21,272 nucleotides of DNA, taken from JBCCFK01 sp965262315 (GTDB lineage Bacteria; Actinomycetota; Acidimicrobiia; Acidimicrobiales; UBA8592). A program made the position numbers and the translations under genes. The notes beneath the pieces were generated by a model that worked only from the letters and a program-made list of their open reading frames with translations, did no database searches and was not told the origin of the DNA. The DNA is taken from assembly GCA_965262315.1 (NCBI GenBank), contig CBDHFJ010000180.1, forward strand, positions 1 to 21,272, read 5' to 3'. This document shows, piece by piece, positions 5,865-12,981 of this stretch (within the stretch, counting starts at the first letter, position 1; each line of letters opens with the position of its first letter).

Positions 5865-7541
5865 TTGGCCGACCTCGACATCGATCAGATGGACGCCGCC
5901 GCGGTCGAGGCCGCCATGGGCGACGTGACCCGGGTTCGTGGCTGGCTCGACTCGGTCGAGGCCAAGCTGGCCGCCCGGGCGAAGACCCTGGCCGCCGAAG
6001 GCACCGGCGGCGGCGCCCGGGAGACACTGGTGCTGAACGGCCGGAGGTCCGGGCGGGAGGCCCAGAAGGCAGCCGCCCGGTCCGAGACGCTGGCGGCCAA
6101 CCCTGAGCTGGACGACGCTCTGGCCAACGGCGACGTGTCCACCGATCACATCGACGCCCTCACCCGCGCTGTCGCACCCCTGCCCGAAGCGGCCCAGGAG
6201 GAACTCCTCACCGATCCCGAGGTCATCGACGCCGCCACGAGGATGAGCCCGGACCCCTTCAACACCTTCGTCAAGAAGAAGGCCCGAGACCTGGCCGAGG
6301 ACGAGGGTGAGGACACGCTCCAGAAGCAGAAGAACGCCACCAAGCTCCGCACCTGGTTCCGCAAGGACGGGATGCTCGTCATCAACGGCGAGATCGATCC
6401 CGAGACCGGCAACCGACTCGTCACCGACCTCGAGAACGAGATGGAGACGATGGCCCAACGGGACCGGGCGCCCAAGAACGATCGCACCCGTGCCCTGGCA
6501 CTGGCCGAGCCGCCTGAGCACCCCGCCCGGGGCGCTTCGGCGCGCCCGAGATGCTGGGAACGCTGCCTCCTGCCGGTTAGCGTCCACATCGTGATCGGCG
6601 ATCCGCCCCTGAATCCTGCCCAACAGGAGGTCCTGCGGCTGCTCGGCGCCACCCCGGACCAGCGGCCGGTGTTCGATCGCAACCTGCGGGTCGAGCTCAA
6701 GGCGGAACTGGAAGCGGCCCTCGGTTGGGTGGCCGAGCACATCCCAGACGGTGAGGACCTGTTCGTGTCCAAACGCCACGTCGCCCAGGTCATGAGCTGC
6801 GAGACCAAGTACCTGGCCGAGCTCGACGACGACTTCCAGTGGTCCATCCCGGTCGCCCGAGGCACCATCACCCACAAGGCGATCGAGCTGTCCATCCACT
6901 GGCGGGGCGAGATCGTGCCGCTCGACCTGGTGGACGAGATCCTCGCCAAGCTCGACATGGGCGACGACAAGCTGGCCTGGTGGTATCAGGGGCTCGACCA
7001 GACCGACCGCGCCGAGCTTCGCAGCGAGGTCAACAACCGACTCGTCGCGTTCCTGGAGTGCTGGCCCGACCTCAAGCCCGCCTGGCGACCGACCGTCGAG
7101 GCCGGTGTCCGAGCCGAGCTGGCCCAACGCAAGCTGATCCTGTCGGGCAAGGTCGATCTGGCTCTCGGCCGAGCCGTCGGCGACCAGGCCGGCAAGGTCA
7201 TCGTCGACCTCAAGACCGGCAACTTCTCCCCGACCCACCGAGACGACCTCCGGTTCTACGCGCTGCTCGACGCCATCCGCATCGGCACCCCACCTCGCAT
7301 GGTGGCCACCTACTACCTCGACCGCGGCGAATTCACCCCCGAGGCCATCACCGAGGACGTCCTGCACGCCACGGTCGCTCGGGTGACCGACGCCGTGGGT
7401 CGCATCGTCGCGGTTCGCTTCGGCGGAGCCGAACCCGAGACCCAGGCCGGACCCGGATGCCGCTGGTGCCCAAAGCTCGAGACCTGTTCGGTCGGAACGG
7501 CCCATGTGACGCTCGAAAACGAGCTGGCGGACGTCGGGTAG
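5865..7541 (+). CDS. truncated DUF222 domain joined in frame to a Cas4/RecB-like PD-(D/E)XK nuclease
   Basis: The 558-codon frame has two unlike parts. Residues 1 to about 215 are the N-terminal part of a DUF222 (13E12) protein, including INGEIDPETGNRLV; its usual HNH nuclease end is missing. Residues 216-240 are Cys/Arg/Trp-rich with unusual codons and look non-coding. From about residue 243 (GTG at 6591, then PLNPAQQEVLRLLG) a RecB/Cas4-type nuclease begins: His337 in HKAIEL, Asp431 in SGKVDLALG, Asp448-Leu-Lys450 in VDLKTG, and four cysteines, C312 and C532-x2-C535-x5-C541, arranged like the 4Fe-4S staple of AddB and Cas4. The nuclease alone (316 aa) has the family's length, so translation probably starts near 6591. 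The annotated start TTG at 5865 is uncertain; ATG 5889 is an alternative. Confidence 0.8.
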   Translation: MADLDIDQMDAAAVEAAMGDVTRVRGWLDSVEAKLAARAKTLAAEGTGGGARETLVLNGRRSGREAQKAAARSETLAANPELDDALANGDVSTDHIDALTRAVAPLPEAAQEELLTDPEVIDAATRMSPDPFNTFVKKKARDLAEDEGEDTLQKQKNATKLRTWFRKDGMLVINGEIDPETGNRLVTDLENEMETMAQRDRAPKNDRTRALALAEPPEHPARGASARPRCWERCLLPVSVHIVIGDPPLNPAQQEVLRLLGATPDQRPVFDRNLRVELKAELEAALGWVAEHIPDGEDLFVSKRHVAQVMSCETKYLAELDDDFQWSIPVARGTITHKAIELSIHWRGEIVPLDLVDEILAKLDMGDDKLAWWYQGLDQTDRAELRSEVNNRLVAFLECWPDLKPAWRPTVEAGVRAELAQRKLILSGKVDLALGRAVGDQAGKVIVDLKTGNFSPTHRDDLRFYALLDAIRIGTPPRMVATYYLDRGEFTPEAITEDVLHATVARVTDAVGRIVAVRFGGAEPETQAGPGCRWCPKLETCSVGTAHVTLENELADVG

Positions 7542-7543
7542 GC

Positions 7544-7555
7544 GATAATCGGACC
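7544..7555 (+). promoter_or_regulatory. leaderless promoter -10 box of the crotonase gene
   Basis: GATAAT (7544-7549) matches the -10 consensus at five of six positions and is followed by 6 nt and then ATG 7556. The gap to the preceding nuclease stop is only 14 nt and holds no Shine-Dalgarno sequence. This suggests the crotonase has its own leaderless message; no clear -35 box is visible. Confidence 0.45.
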
Positions 7556-8317
7556 ATGGATTACCTCATCTCCGAGCTGGACGACGCCGGCGTCGCCACC
7601 CTCACCCTCAACGATCCCGACCGCCGCAACGCGATCAACCTCCAGATGAACGAGGAGATCGTCGATGAGATGGAACGCCTCGAGAACTCGGCAGACGCCC
7701 GAGCCATCATCGTGACCGGCGCCGGCAAGGGCTTCTGTGCCGGCGCCGATCTGGGTGACCTGCTGGCAGCTCGAGAACGAGACAACATCCACGACATCTA
7801 CCGGGGCTTCCTGCGCATCGCGCACTCACCACTGCCCGTCGTCGCCGCGGTGAACGGCGCCGCGGTCGGAGCGGGGATGAACATGGCGTTGGCGGCCGAC
7901 GTGATCATCGCCGGCGACCGAGCCCGGTTCGACAGCCGATTCCTCCAGATCGGGATCCATCCCGGTGGCGGCCACACGTGGCGGCTGATCAACAAGACCA
8001 ACGAGCAGACCACCCGTGCCATGGTCCTGTTCGGCGAGGTGCTCGACGGCGCTCGGGCCGCAGAGGTGGGACTGGCCTGGAAGCACGTCCCCCAGGACGA
8101 CCTGATGACGGCGGCCCACGAGATGGCCGCTCGTGCCGCCACCTACCCGACGAAGCTCCAGCGCTCGACCAAGACCGAGATGAACAAGCTGCCGAGCATC
8201 GACACGTCGCCTGCGGCGGTGGAGCACGAGGTCAAGCCTCAGGTGGCATCCATGGCATCGCCGGAGTTCCAGGCGCTCGTGAGCAAGCTCCAGTCCGACA
8301 TCAGCTCCAAGGGCTGA
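7556..8317 (+). CDS. enoyl-CoA hydratase/isomerase (crotonase) family protein lacking the usual catalytic glutamates
   Basis: This 253-aa crotonase-fold protein has the CoA and oxyanion-hole motifs FCAGADL (residues 60-66) and NGAAVGAGMNMALAAD (100-115). Aligned by eye to rat mitochondrial enoyl-CoA hydratase, the two acid/base glutamates are replaced: Glu144 by Asn109 and Glu164 by Phe129 (RFLQIGIHPGGG). Classical hydration is therefore unlikely; an isomerase, thioesterase-like or unassigned CoA reaction is possible. The C-terminal part (ATYPTKLQRSTKTEMNKLP) is typical of actinobacterial EchA-type proteins. The start is ATG 7556; the open frame extends far upstream only as a shadow of the nuclease gene. 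It is cytoplasmic and convergent with the GNAT gene (9 nt between stops). Confidence 0.88.
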   Translation: MDYLISELDDAGVATLTLNDPDRRNAINLQMNEEIVDEMERLENSADARAIIVTGAGKGFCAGADLGDLLAARERDNIHDIYRGFLRIAHSPLPVVAAVNGAAVGAGMNMALAADVIIAGDRARFDSRFLQIGIHPGGGHTWRLINKTNEQTTRAMVLFGEVLDGARAAEVGLAWKHVPQDDLMTAAHEMAARAATYPTKLQRSTKTEMNKLPSIDTSPAAVEHEVKPQVASMASPEFQALVSKLQSDISSKG

Positions 8318-8326
8318 ACGCCGAGC

Positions 8327-8953
8327 TCAGAGCCAGGCTGCGCTGAGCTCGTCGGCGCGGACGGCCCACTCCTCGGAGGTCACCGCGTAGCGGACGTGGT
8401 CTTCCCACGCGCCGTTGATCTCGAGGTACCGGACGGCGACGCCTTCCTCCCGGATCCGCAGCTTCTCGACGACGCGCCGACTCGCGGCGTTTCGCGGGAT
8501 GATCGCGATCTGCATGCGATGCAGGCCGAGCTCCTCGAACCCGAACTTGAGGGCGACGACGAGGGCCTCGGGCGTGTACCCGTGCCCCGCCCTGGCCTCG
8601 TCGACCCAATAGCCCACGTAGCAGTTCTGAAACGGGCCCCGTTGCACCGACGAGATGTTCATCTCGCCTGCGAAGTCGCCGTCGACGAAGACGCCGAACC
8701 CGAACCCGCTCCCCAGGTGGCGTTCGCGTTCACGGGCGTTGCAGCGGGCGGCGAAGGCGTGGCGGTCATTGATGACGTCGGGTGAGCCGGGCGGGCGGCT
8801 CGGTTCCCACTTGGTCAGCCAGTCGTGGTTCCGGGTGCGCACCTCGCGCCACGCCGGAAAGTCCGCCGGCACCAGCGGACGCAGCTGCACACGCCTGCCT
8901 CGCAGGCTGGGGTTGATCTCTCGCACTGTTGAGCGCCCCCGACCCAGTCGCAT
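8327..8953 (-). CDS. GNAT family N-acetyltransferase (RimJ/RimL type)
   Basis: This 208-aa acetyltransferase has the RimJ/RimL layout: LRGRRVQLRPLVPADFPAW near the N-terminus (17-35), the strand EMNISSVQRG, YVGYWVDEA (112-120), an acetyl-CoA loop RAGHGY (121-126, variant of Q/RxxGxG/A), and HRMQIAIIPRNAASRRVVEK (145-164) with Asn155. RimJ/RimL enzymes acetylate protein N-termini, especially of ribosomal proteins; related proteins modify small molecules. The start is ATG 8953 with TAGGGT 6 nt before it, again suggesting a leaderless message. The substrate is not predictable. Confidence 0.92.
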   Translation of the reverse strand: MRLGRGRSTVREINPSLRGRRVQLRPLVPADFPAWREVRTRNHDWLTKWEPSRPPGSPDVINDRHAFAARCNARERERHLGSGFGFGVFVDGDFAGEMNISSVQRGPFQNCYVGYWVDEARAGHGYTPEALVVALKFGFEELGLHRMQIAIIPRNAASRRVVEKLRIREEGVAVRYLEINGAWEDHVRYAVTSEEWAVRADELSAAWL

Positions 8954-8970
8954 CCTCGGACCCTACCCTG

Positions 8971-8997
8971 CCCGATCAGAGCAGGCTCATCGCCACA
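8971..8997 (-). repeat. second copy of the ppx 3' end (27 nt)
   Basis: This stretch matches 24 of 27 positions of 9050-9076, which holds the last codons and stop of the ppx gene. Read on minus, both copies encode V-A-M-S-L-L-stop, and all three differences are synonymous. It lies 52 nt beyond the ppx stop, just before the GNAT start. It is probably the tail of an older ppx copy or of a tandem duplication. Confidence 0.6.
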
Positions 8998-9054
8998 GGG
9001 GCGACCCAACACGGCGCACCGGACCACCCCAGAACCTCGGCCGGTCCACCCCGA

Positions 9055-9981
9055 TCACAACAGACTCATCGCCACACCGTCGAGGATGTCCGACTCGCTG
9101 ACCAGGCACGAGTCGTAGTCGAACTGGCGCATGATTCGCACCAGCACGCAGAGACCGCCGACGATGACGTCGACCCGCCCCTCCTCCATGCCGGGGTTGG
9201 CGAGCCGGTCCTCGCGATTCTCGGTGGCCAGGGTCCGGAACACGTCCTCGACCGCATCCTTGGTCAGCACGAAGTGGTGCACCGCGTCCCGGTCGTAGGT
9301 GTGCAGGCCTTGTTCGATGGCCGCCGCGGCCGTGACCGTGCCGGCGAGCCCGACGAGCGTCGACGCATGGGCCGCCTCGGGGATCGCCGCGACCACGTCA
9401 TCGAGATGGAGCTCGACGATGGACAATGCCGCCACCAGCTCCTCGGGCCGCGAGGGGTCGGAGTGGATGTGCTGCTCGGTGAGCCGCACACACCCCATGT
9501 CAGTGCTGATCCCCCGTTGGAACGTGTCGGAGCCGTACCCGAACTCGGTGGACCCACCACCGATGTCAACCACCAGGAACGGACCGTCCGCCGGGTCGAG
9601 CTCGGCCGTCGCGCCGGTGAACGAGAGCCGAGCCTCCTCCTCGCCCGAGATCAGTTCCGGCCGGACGCCCACCACGACCTCCGCGAGATCGAAGAAGTGG
9701 TCGCGGTTGCGGGCGTCACGTGCGGCCGAGGTGGCCGTGATGCGGACCGCGTCCTCGGCCACGCCATGGCGATCCATCGCCGCCTTGTACTGCTGGAGGC
9801 ACTCGACGACGCGGCCGAGCGCCGCGTCCGAGATCGTGCCGGTGGCATCGACGCCTTCACCGAGCCGGGTGATGGTGGTGATCCGCTCGATGGTGTCGTA
9901 GCCACCGTCGGCTCTGCCACGAGCGACGAGCAGTCGGGTGCTGTTGGTGCCGCAGTCGATGGCGGCGACGGTTCGAGTCAT
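9055..9981 (-). CDS. ppx: Ppx/GppA family phosphatase (exopolyphosphatase)
   Basis: This 308-aa protein is of the short actinobacterial Ppx/GppA type, with an ASKHA (actin-like) fold. It has the phosphate-1 motif AAIDCGTNSTRLLV (residues 6-19), ATSAARDARNRD, the conserved GEEEARLSF, the phosphate-2 motif VVDIGGGSTEF, and GLAGTVT. Such enzymes release phosphate from polyphosphate or from pppGpp; which of the two applies here cannot be told. The start ATG 9981 overlaps the DUF501 stop by 4 nt (ATGA, 9978-9981), so it is translationally coupled and last in the MocA-CoxG-DUF501-Ppx run. The DUF501-ppx order is conserved in Actinobacteria. Confidence 0.93.
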   Translation of the reverse strand: MTRTVAAIDCGTNSTRLLVARGRADGGYDTIERITTITRLGEGVDATGTISDAALGRVVECLQQYKAAMDRHGVAEDAVRITATSAARDARNRDHFFDLAEVVVGVRPELISGEEEARLSFTGATAELDPADGPFLVVDIGGGSTEFGYGSDTFQRGISTDMGCVRLTEQHIHSDPSRPEELVAALSIVELHLDDVVAAIPEAAHASTLVGLAGTVTAAAAIEQGLHTYDRDAVHHFVLTKDAVEDVFRTLATENREDRLANPGMEEGRVDVIVGGLCVLVRIMRQFDYDSCLVSESDILDGVAMSLL

Positions 9982-10445
9982 GCCTCCTCCTCGTCGGCCT
10001 CGGCTGCGGCGAGCCGGTCGGCGACCCACTGGCCCGCAGGATCCTCGCCCCCGGCCAACCAGTAGGCGTAGTGCGCGTGCAGGCACTTGAGCCCCCGCCG
10101 CGTCCCGCCCACTCCGCCGGTGGGGCGGGGCCCGGCGTGCGAGGGATCGATGGCCGCCTCGCGCTCGGCGGCGTAGCGATCGTGTGCCGCCTGGACCGCC
10201 GAGGGATCGAGCGCCGCCTCCGCTTCCCGCACCGCACCGTCCGACTCGAGGCGGCTGACCACCAGGCGGTCGCGCTCGCTGACGAGCCAGTACCGAGTCG
10301 GCATCGGCGTCCCGTCCTCGAGGAAGGGCGCGTTCCGGATCACTCGGGGGACACCGTGGTCGTCCCGAACGACCACTTCGAAATCGGATTGTGGTGCGCG
10401 ACCCAACAGGGCACGAACCTGTTCGATGTCGTCGGCCGTGGCCAA
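9978..10445 (-). CDS. DUF501 domain-containing protein
   Basis: This 155-aa protein has the DUF501 signature GLKCLHAHYAYWLAGGEDP (residues 118-136) with Cys121, His123 and His125, which look like a metal site. The N-terminal half contains DFEVVVRDDHGVPRVIRN and PTRYWLVS. The function is unknown; in Actinobacteria the gene usually sits beside ppx, often downstream of eno and divIC. Here it follows a CoxG-like gene instead. The start is TTG at 10445, 8 nt after the stop of the upstream gene; no in-frame ATG or GTG gives the full domain. It is cytoplasmic. Confidence 0.88.
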   Translation of the reverse strand: MATADDIEQVRALLGRAPQSDFEVVVRDDHGVPRVIRNAPFLEDGTPMPTRYWLVSERDRLVVSRLESDGAVREAEAALDPSAVQAAHDRYAAEREAAIDPSHAGPRPTGGVGGTRRGLKCLHAHYAYWLAGGEDPAGQWVADRLAAAEADEEEA

Positions 10446-10453
10446 GGGCGGAA

Positions 10454-11122
10454 TCAGCCGCCTCGGAGCATCCGGCGCAGCACGATCAGCACGAACAGGA
10501 TGCCGACCGGCAGGGCCACCCGCTGCAGAACCGGGGTTCCGGCGACGTCGAGGAGGTCCACTGCTTCGGCCTCGGGCGAGTCGATCTTGCGGACGGTCGG
10601 CTCGGCCGGCTCGTCGGCTTCGGCTGCAGTGCTCCCGGCGGCTGGCTCGGCTGCGGGAGCGGCTTCCCCGGCCTCGCCTCCGCCTTCCTCGATGAGGGTC
10701 TCCAGGTTGTCGGCGAACTGGCCCATCAGCTTCGTGCTCACGTCGGCGATGGCACCGCGACCGAACTGGGCGACCTTGCCGGTGATGGTCAGGTCGGTGT
10801 CGACGTTGACCTTCGTCTTGTCGGCAGCCAGGGGGTCGAGCTTGGCGGTGATGAGCGCCGACGCGTTGCCCGAGCTCCCGCGACCGTCACCCTTGATGAC
10901 GATGCGCCAGTTGTCCTTGTCCCGCTCCTGGTAGACGGCGGAGCCCTTGTACTGAGCGGTGATCGGGCCGACCTTGACCTTCACGAGACCGCGCATCTCC
11001 TCGCCCTCGATCTCCTGGAGCTGAGCTCCGGGCAGGCAGGGCGCAATGCGCTCGGGGTCGTTGAACGCGGCCCAGACTTCTTCCACGCCGGCGTTCACTT
11101 CGATCTCGTTGCTCAGCTCCAT
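10454..11122 (-). CDS. coxG: CoxG-like SRPBCC protein with C-terminal membrane anchor
   Basis: The first about 145 residues form an SRPBCC/CoxG domain: VNAGVEEVWAAFNDPERIAPCLPGA (split here at residues 9-33), GLVKVKVGPITAQYKG-type strands and GRGAIADVSTKLMGQFADNL. An Ala/Glu-rich linker (about 147-180) and a C-terminal hydrophobic helix VALPVGILFVLIVL (202-215) followed by Arg residues act as a membrane anchor. In aerobic CO oxidisers CoxG helps recruit carbon monoxide dehydrogenase to the membrane. The start ATG 11122 overlaps the end of the MocA-like gene by 10 nt. Together they point to a molybdenum hydroxylase, whose S and M subunits are encoded near 20 kb in this window. Confidence 0.85.
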   Translation of the reverse strand: MELSNEIEVNAGVEEVWAAFNDPERIAPCLPGAQLQEIEGEEMRGLVKVKVGPITAQYKGSAVYQERDKDNWRIVIKGDGRGSSGNASALITAKLDPLAADKTKVNVDTDLTITGKVAQFGRGAIADVSTKLMGQFADNLETLIEEGGGEAGEAAPAAEPAAGSTAAEADEPAEPTVRKIDSPEAEAVDLLDVAGTPVLQRVALPVGILFVLIVLRRMLRGG

Positions 11123-11703
11123 CGGCTCAAGTCACCCCTGGTGTCGATGTCGATCAATTCGCCTTCGCAGGCTACCTCGTTGACCACGTCGGGCCTCATG
11201 CGCATGAGCGACCGAGCCCCTTCGTCGCCCGACAGCGGCAGCAGCGACCACATCTCTTCGCCGATCTTCACCGGTGGGGATCGGCGGCCGGAGAACGTGG
11301 CGGTCACCAGCTGCCCCGGCGCGTCGGCCACGGCCTTCCACGCCGAGCTGGGAACCAACGGCATGTCGCCGAGCCCGACCACGATCGCATCGTGGCCATC
11401 GGCACCGGCGACCGCGGTCGCCGTGTTCAGCGAACTGGCCTGCCCATCGGCATAGTTGTGGTTCTCGACCACCGTCACGCCTTCGGGGACCACGTCGGTC
11501 AGGTCGACGGCGCCGGTGATGCAGTAGACGTCGGCGAAACCTGCGTCGAGCGCAGCGTCGAGCGCCCACCGCACGACCGGCTTCCCCCGGAACGGGGCGA
11601 CCAGCTTGTGGGTCTCACCTTCGTAGCGAGACCCGAACCCCGCGGCCAGCACCACTGCCGCGATGCTGCCGGTGCGATGGCTGGCGCTCTCCTGCTGCGT
11701 CAT
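11113..11703 (-). CDS. MocA/MobA-like nucleotidyltransferase (molybdenum cofactor)
   Basis: This 196-aa NTP-transferase has VVLAAGFGSRYEGETHKL (residues 17-34; Arg26 and Lys33 of the nucleotide-binding motif), N-x5-GQASSL (81-92), GLGDMP (110-115, metal-binding Asp113) and SGRRSPPVKIG. MocA-type enzymes add cytidine to the molybdenum cofactor for xanthine-dehydrogenase-family enzymes; coenzyme F420-type guanylyltransferases are more distant. I chose ATG 11703; the open frame continues upstream to 11880 only as Arg/Pro-rich shadow inside the lipoprotein gene. It is first in an operon with coxG, DUF501 and ppx. A -10-like CACACT 6 nt before the ATG suggests a leaderless start. Confidence 0.85.
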   Translation of the reverse strand: MTQQESASHRTGSIAAVVLAAGFGSRYEGETHKLVAPFRGKPVVRWALDAALDAGFADVYCITGAVDLTDVVPEGVTVVENHNYADGQASSLNTATAVAGADGHDAIVVGLGDMPLVPSSAWKAVADAPGQLVTATFSGRRSPPVKIGEEMWSLLPLSGDEGARSLMRMRPDVVNEVACEGELIDIDTRGDLSRWS

Positions 11704-11770
11704 CCAGCCAGTGTGCCGCGGTTCGGGCCCGGCGGTGCACGTCGGAGGACTCGGCAACACCGGACCAGCG

Positions 11771-12925
11771 CTACTCCGGTACCCAGACGAGCGTCTCTGT
11801 CGCGGGAACGAGGGCCTCGCACGACGCGGTCCGCCCACAGGCATCACCGCCCCAGACGACGATACGGTCGTCGGTCGCAACGACCATCGGGGAGTCGCGT
11901 GCCCAGTCCGGATCGATCGGTGTGGCGGACCAGGATCCGGTCGAGGGGTCGAGGGCCACCTCGCCGAGCGACAGGACCTCGCCGACGACCGCGGCGGGCC
12001 ATCGGCTGCGGCTGGCCGGCACCGGGAGCGACGTGGCCCGGCCCGTGCCCAGGTCGACCACGCCGCCTGCTGTCGCCGACGGGACCACCACCACCCCGTC
12101 GAGCAACCCGATCTGGTCCGCGACCACGTCGAGGCCCAGGACGCCCGAGTCGAGCGGATCGCCGACGACGCCGCCCGTTGCCGGGTCGTGGCGACGAATC
12201 AGGACCGGCTGCCCGTCGGTCACCGTCGCGGTCACGATCGTCGAACCCGTCCATCCGGCCCAGAGGCCGCGGCGGTCGGGGGCGCCGAACGTCGCGAGCA
12301 CGTCGAGGAATCCCAAGTCGACATCGATGGAGACCATGTCCGCAAGCGGATCTCCCGTCGGCGGCGGAATCGCACCGACCACCACGACCCGCTCCCCCGT
12401 CCACACTGCGTCAGCGAGCGGGTTCACGGCTCCCCAGGCCACATCGAGCTCCCGCCACGAGTCCTCGGCCGGGTCGTAGGCGACGGCGCCGGTCAGCACC
12501 CGGTCGTCGCCATCCACCCCGCCGACGACGACCATCTCTGCGCCCGTCCACACCGCGACCGAGAAGGCACGCGCCGGTGGCGGCGCCAGGGGCAGCTCCC
12601 GCCACCGGCCGGTGCTCGGATCGAACGCCGCCCCATTGCGGAAGGCCGTACCCGACGCGTCCGTCCCGCCCCAGACCAACACCTCCGCGCCGGTCCAGAC
12701 CGCCGCTGCGCCAATACGGCCTTCGAGCGGGCCGGCGTCGAACGTGTGCCAGCCGGGCTCGAGCTCCAGTGTCGGGACGGGCGTTGGTGTCCTCGTCGGC
12801 TCCGGCGTCACGCCCGGACCGACCTCGACCGACCGACCACCTCCGGAGCACGCCGTGACCACCGAGGCCATGGCCACGGCCGTGGCGAGCCACCGTGCTC
12901 CTCGCCACCGCTCCAGCCATCTCAT
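11771..12925 (-). CDS. Kelch-repeat-like lipoprotein
   Basis: The 384-aa protein begins with a lipoprotein signal peptide: basic start, hydrophobic ATAVAMASVV and lipobox VTAC with Cys26. A Pro/Thr linker follows (residues 38-52), then repeats of about 50 residues with the Kelch pattern, such as AAVWTGAEVLVWGG, FDPSTGRWRELP, VAVWTGAEMVVVGG and YDPAEDSWRELD. The last blade, DDRIVVWGGDACG, carries two cysteines that could form a disulfide. It is expected on the outer face of the cell membrane as a beta-propeller; its ligand is unknown. The gene lies 67 nt before the MocA start on the same strand and is divergent from the ABC exporter genes. Confidence 0.88.
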   Translation of the reverse strand: MRWLERWRGARWLATAVAMASVVTACSGGGRSVEVGPGVTPEPTRTPTPVPTLELEPGWHTFDAGPLEGRIGAAAVWTGAEVLVWGGTDASGTAFRNGAAFDPSTGRWRELPLAPPPARAFSVAVWTGAEMVVVGGVDGDDRVLTGAVAYDPAEDSWRELDVAWGAVNPLADAVWTGERVVVVGAIPPPTGDPLADMVSIDVDLGFLDVLATFGAPDRRGLWAGWTGSTIVTATVTDGQPVLIRRHDPATGGVVGDPLDSGVLGLDVVADQIGLLDGVVVVPSATAGGVVDLGTGRATSLPVPASRSRWPAAVVGEVLSLGEVALDPSTGSWSATPIDPDWARDSPMVVATDDRIVVWGGDACGRTASCEALVPATETLVWVPE

Positions 12926-12981
12926 CGGAGCGTCATGCTACGGCAGCGCTCCGAAACTCCGTTTTCAACAGCGACGCGATC

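Noticed and set aside
5862..7505. 547-codon minus-strand ORF opposite the nuclease gene
   Set aside because: Gly/Val/Asp-rich mirror of a high-GC coding strand; the plus strand carries clear nuclease and DUF222 motifs.
6839..7555. Long upstream extension of the crotonase reading frame
   Set aside because: Arg/Pro-rich shadow of the nuclease gene; the crotonase domain starts at ATG 7556 with a promoter box just before it.
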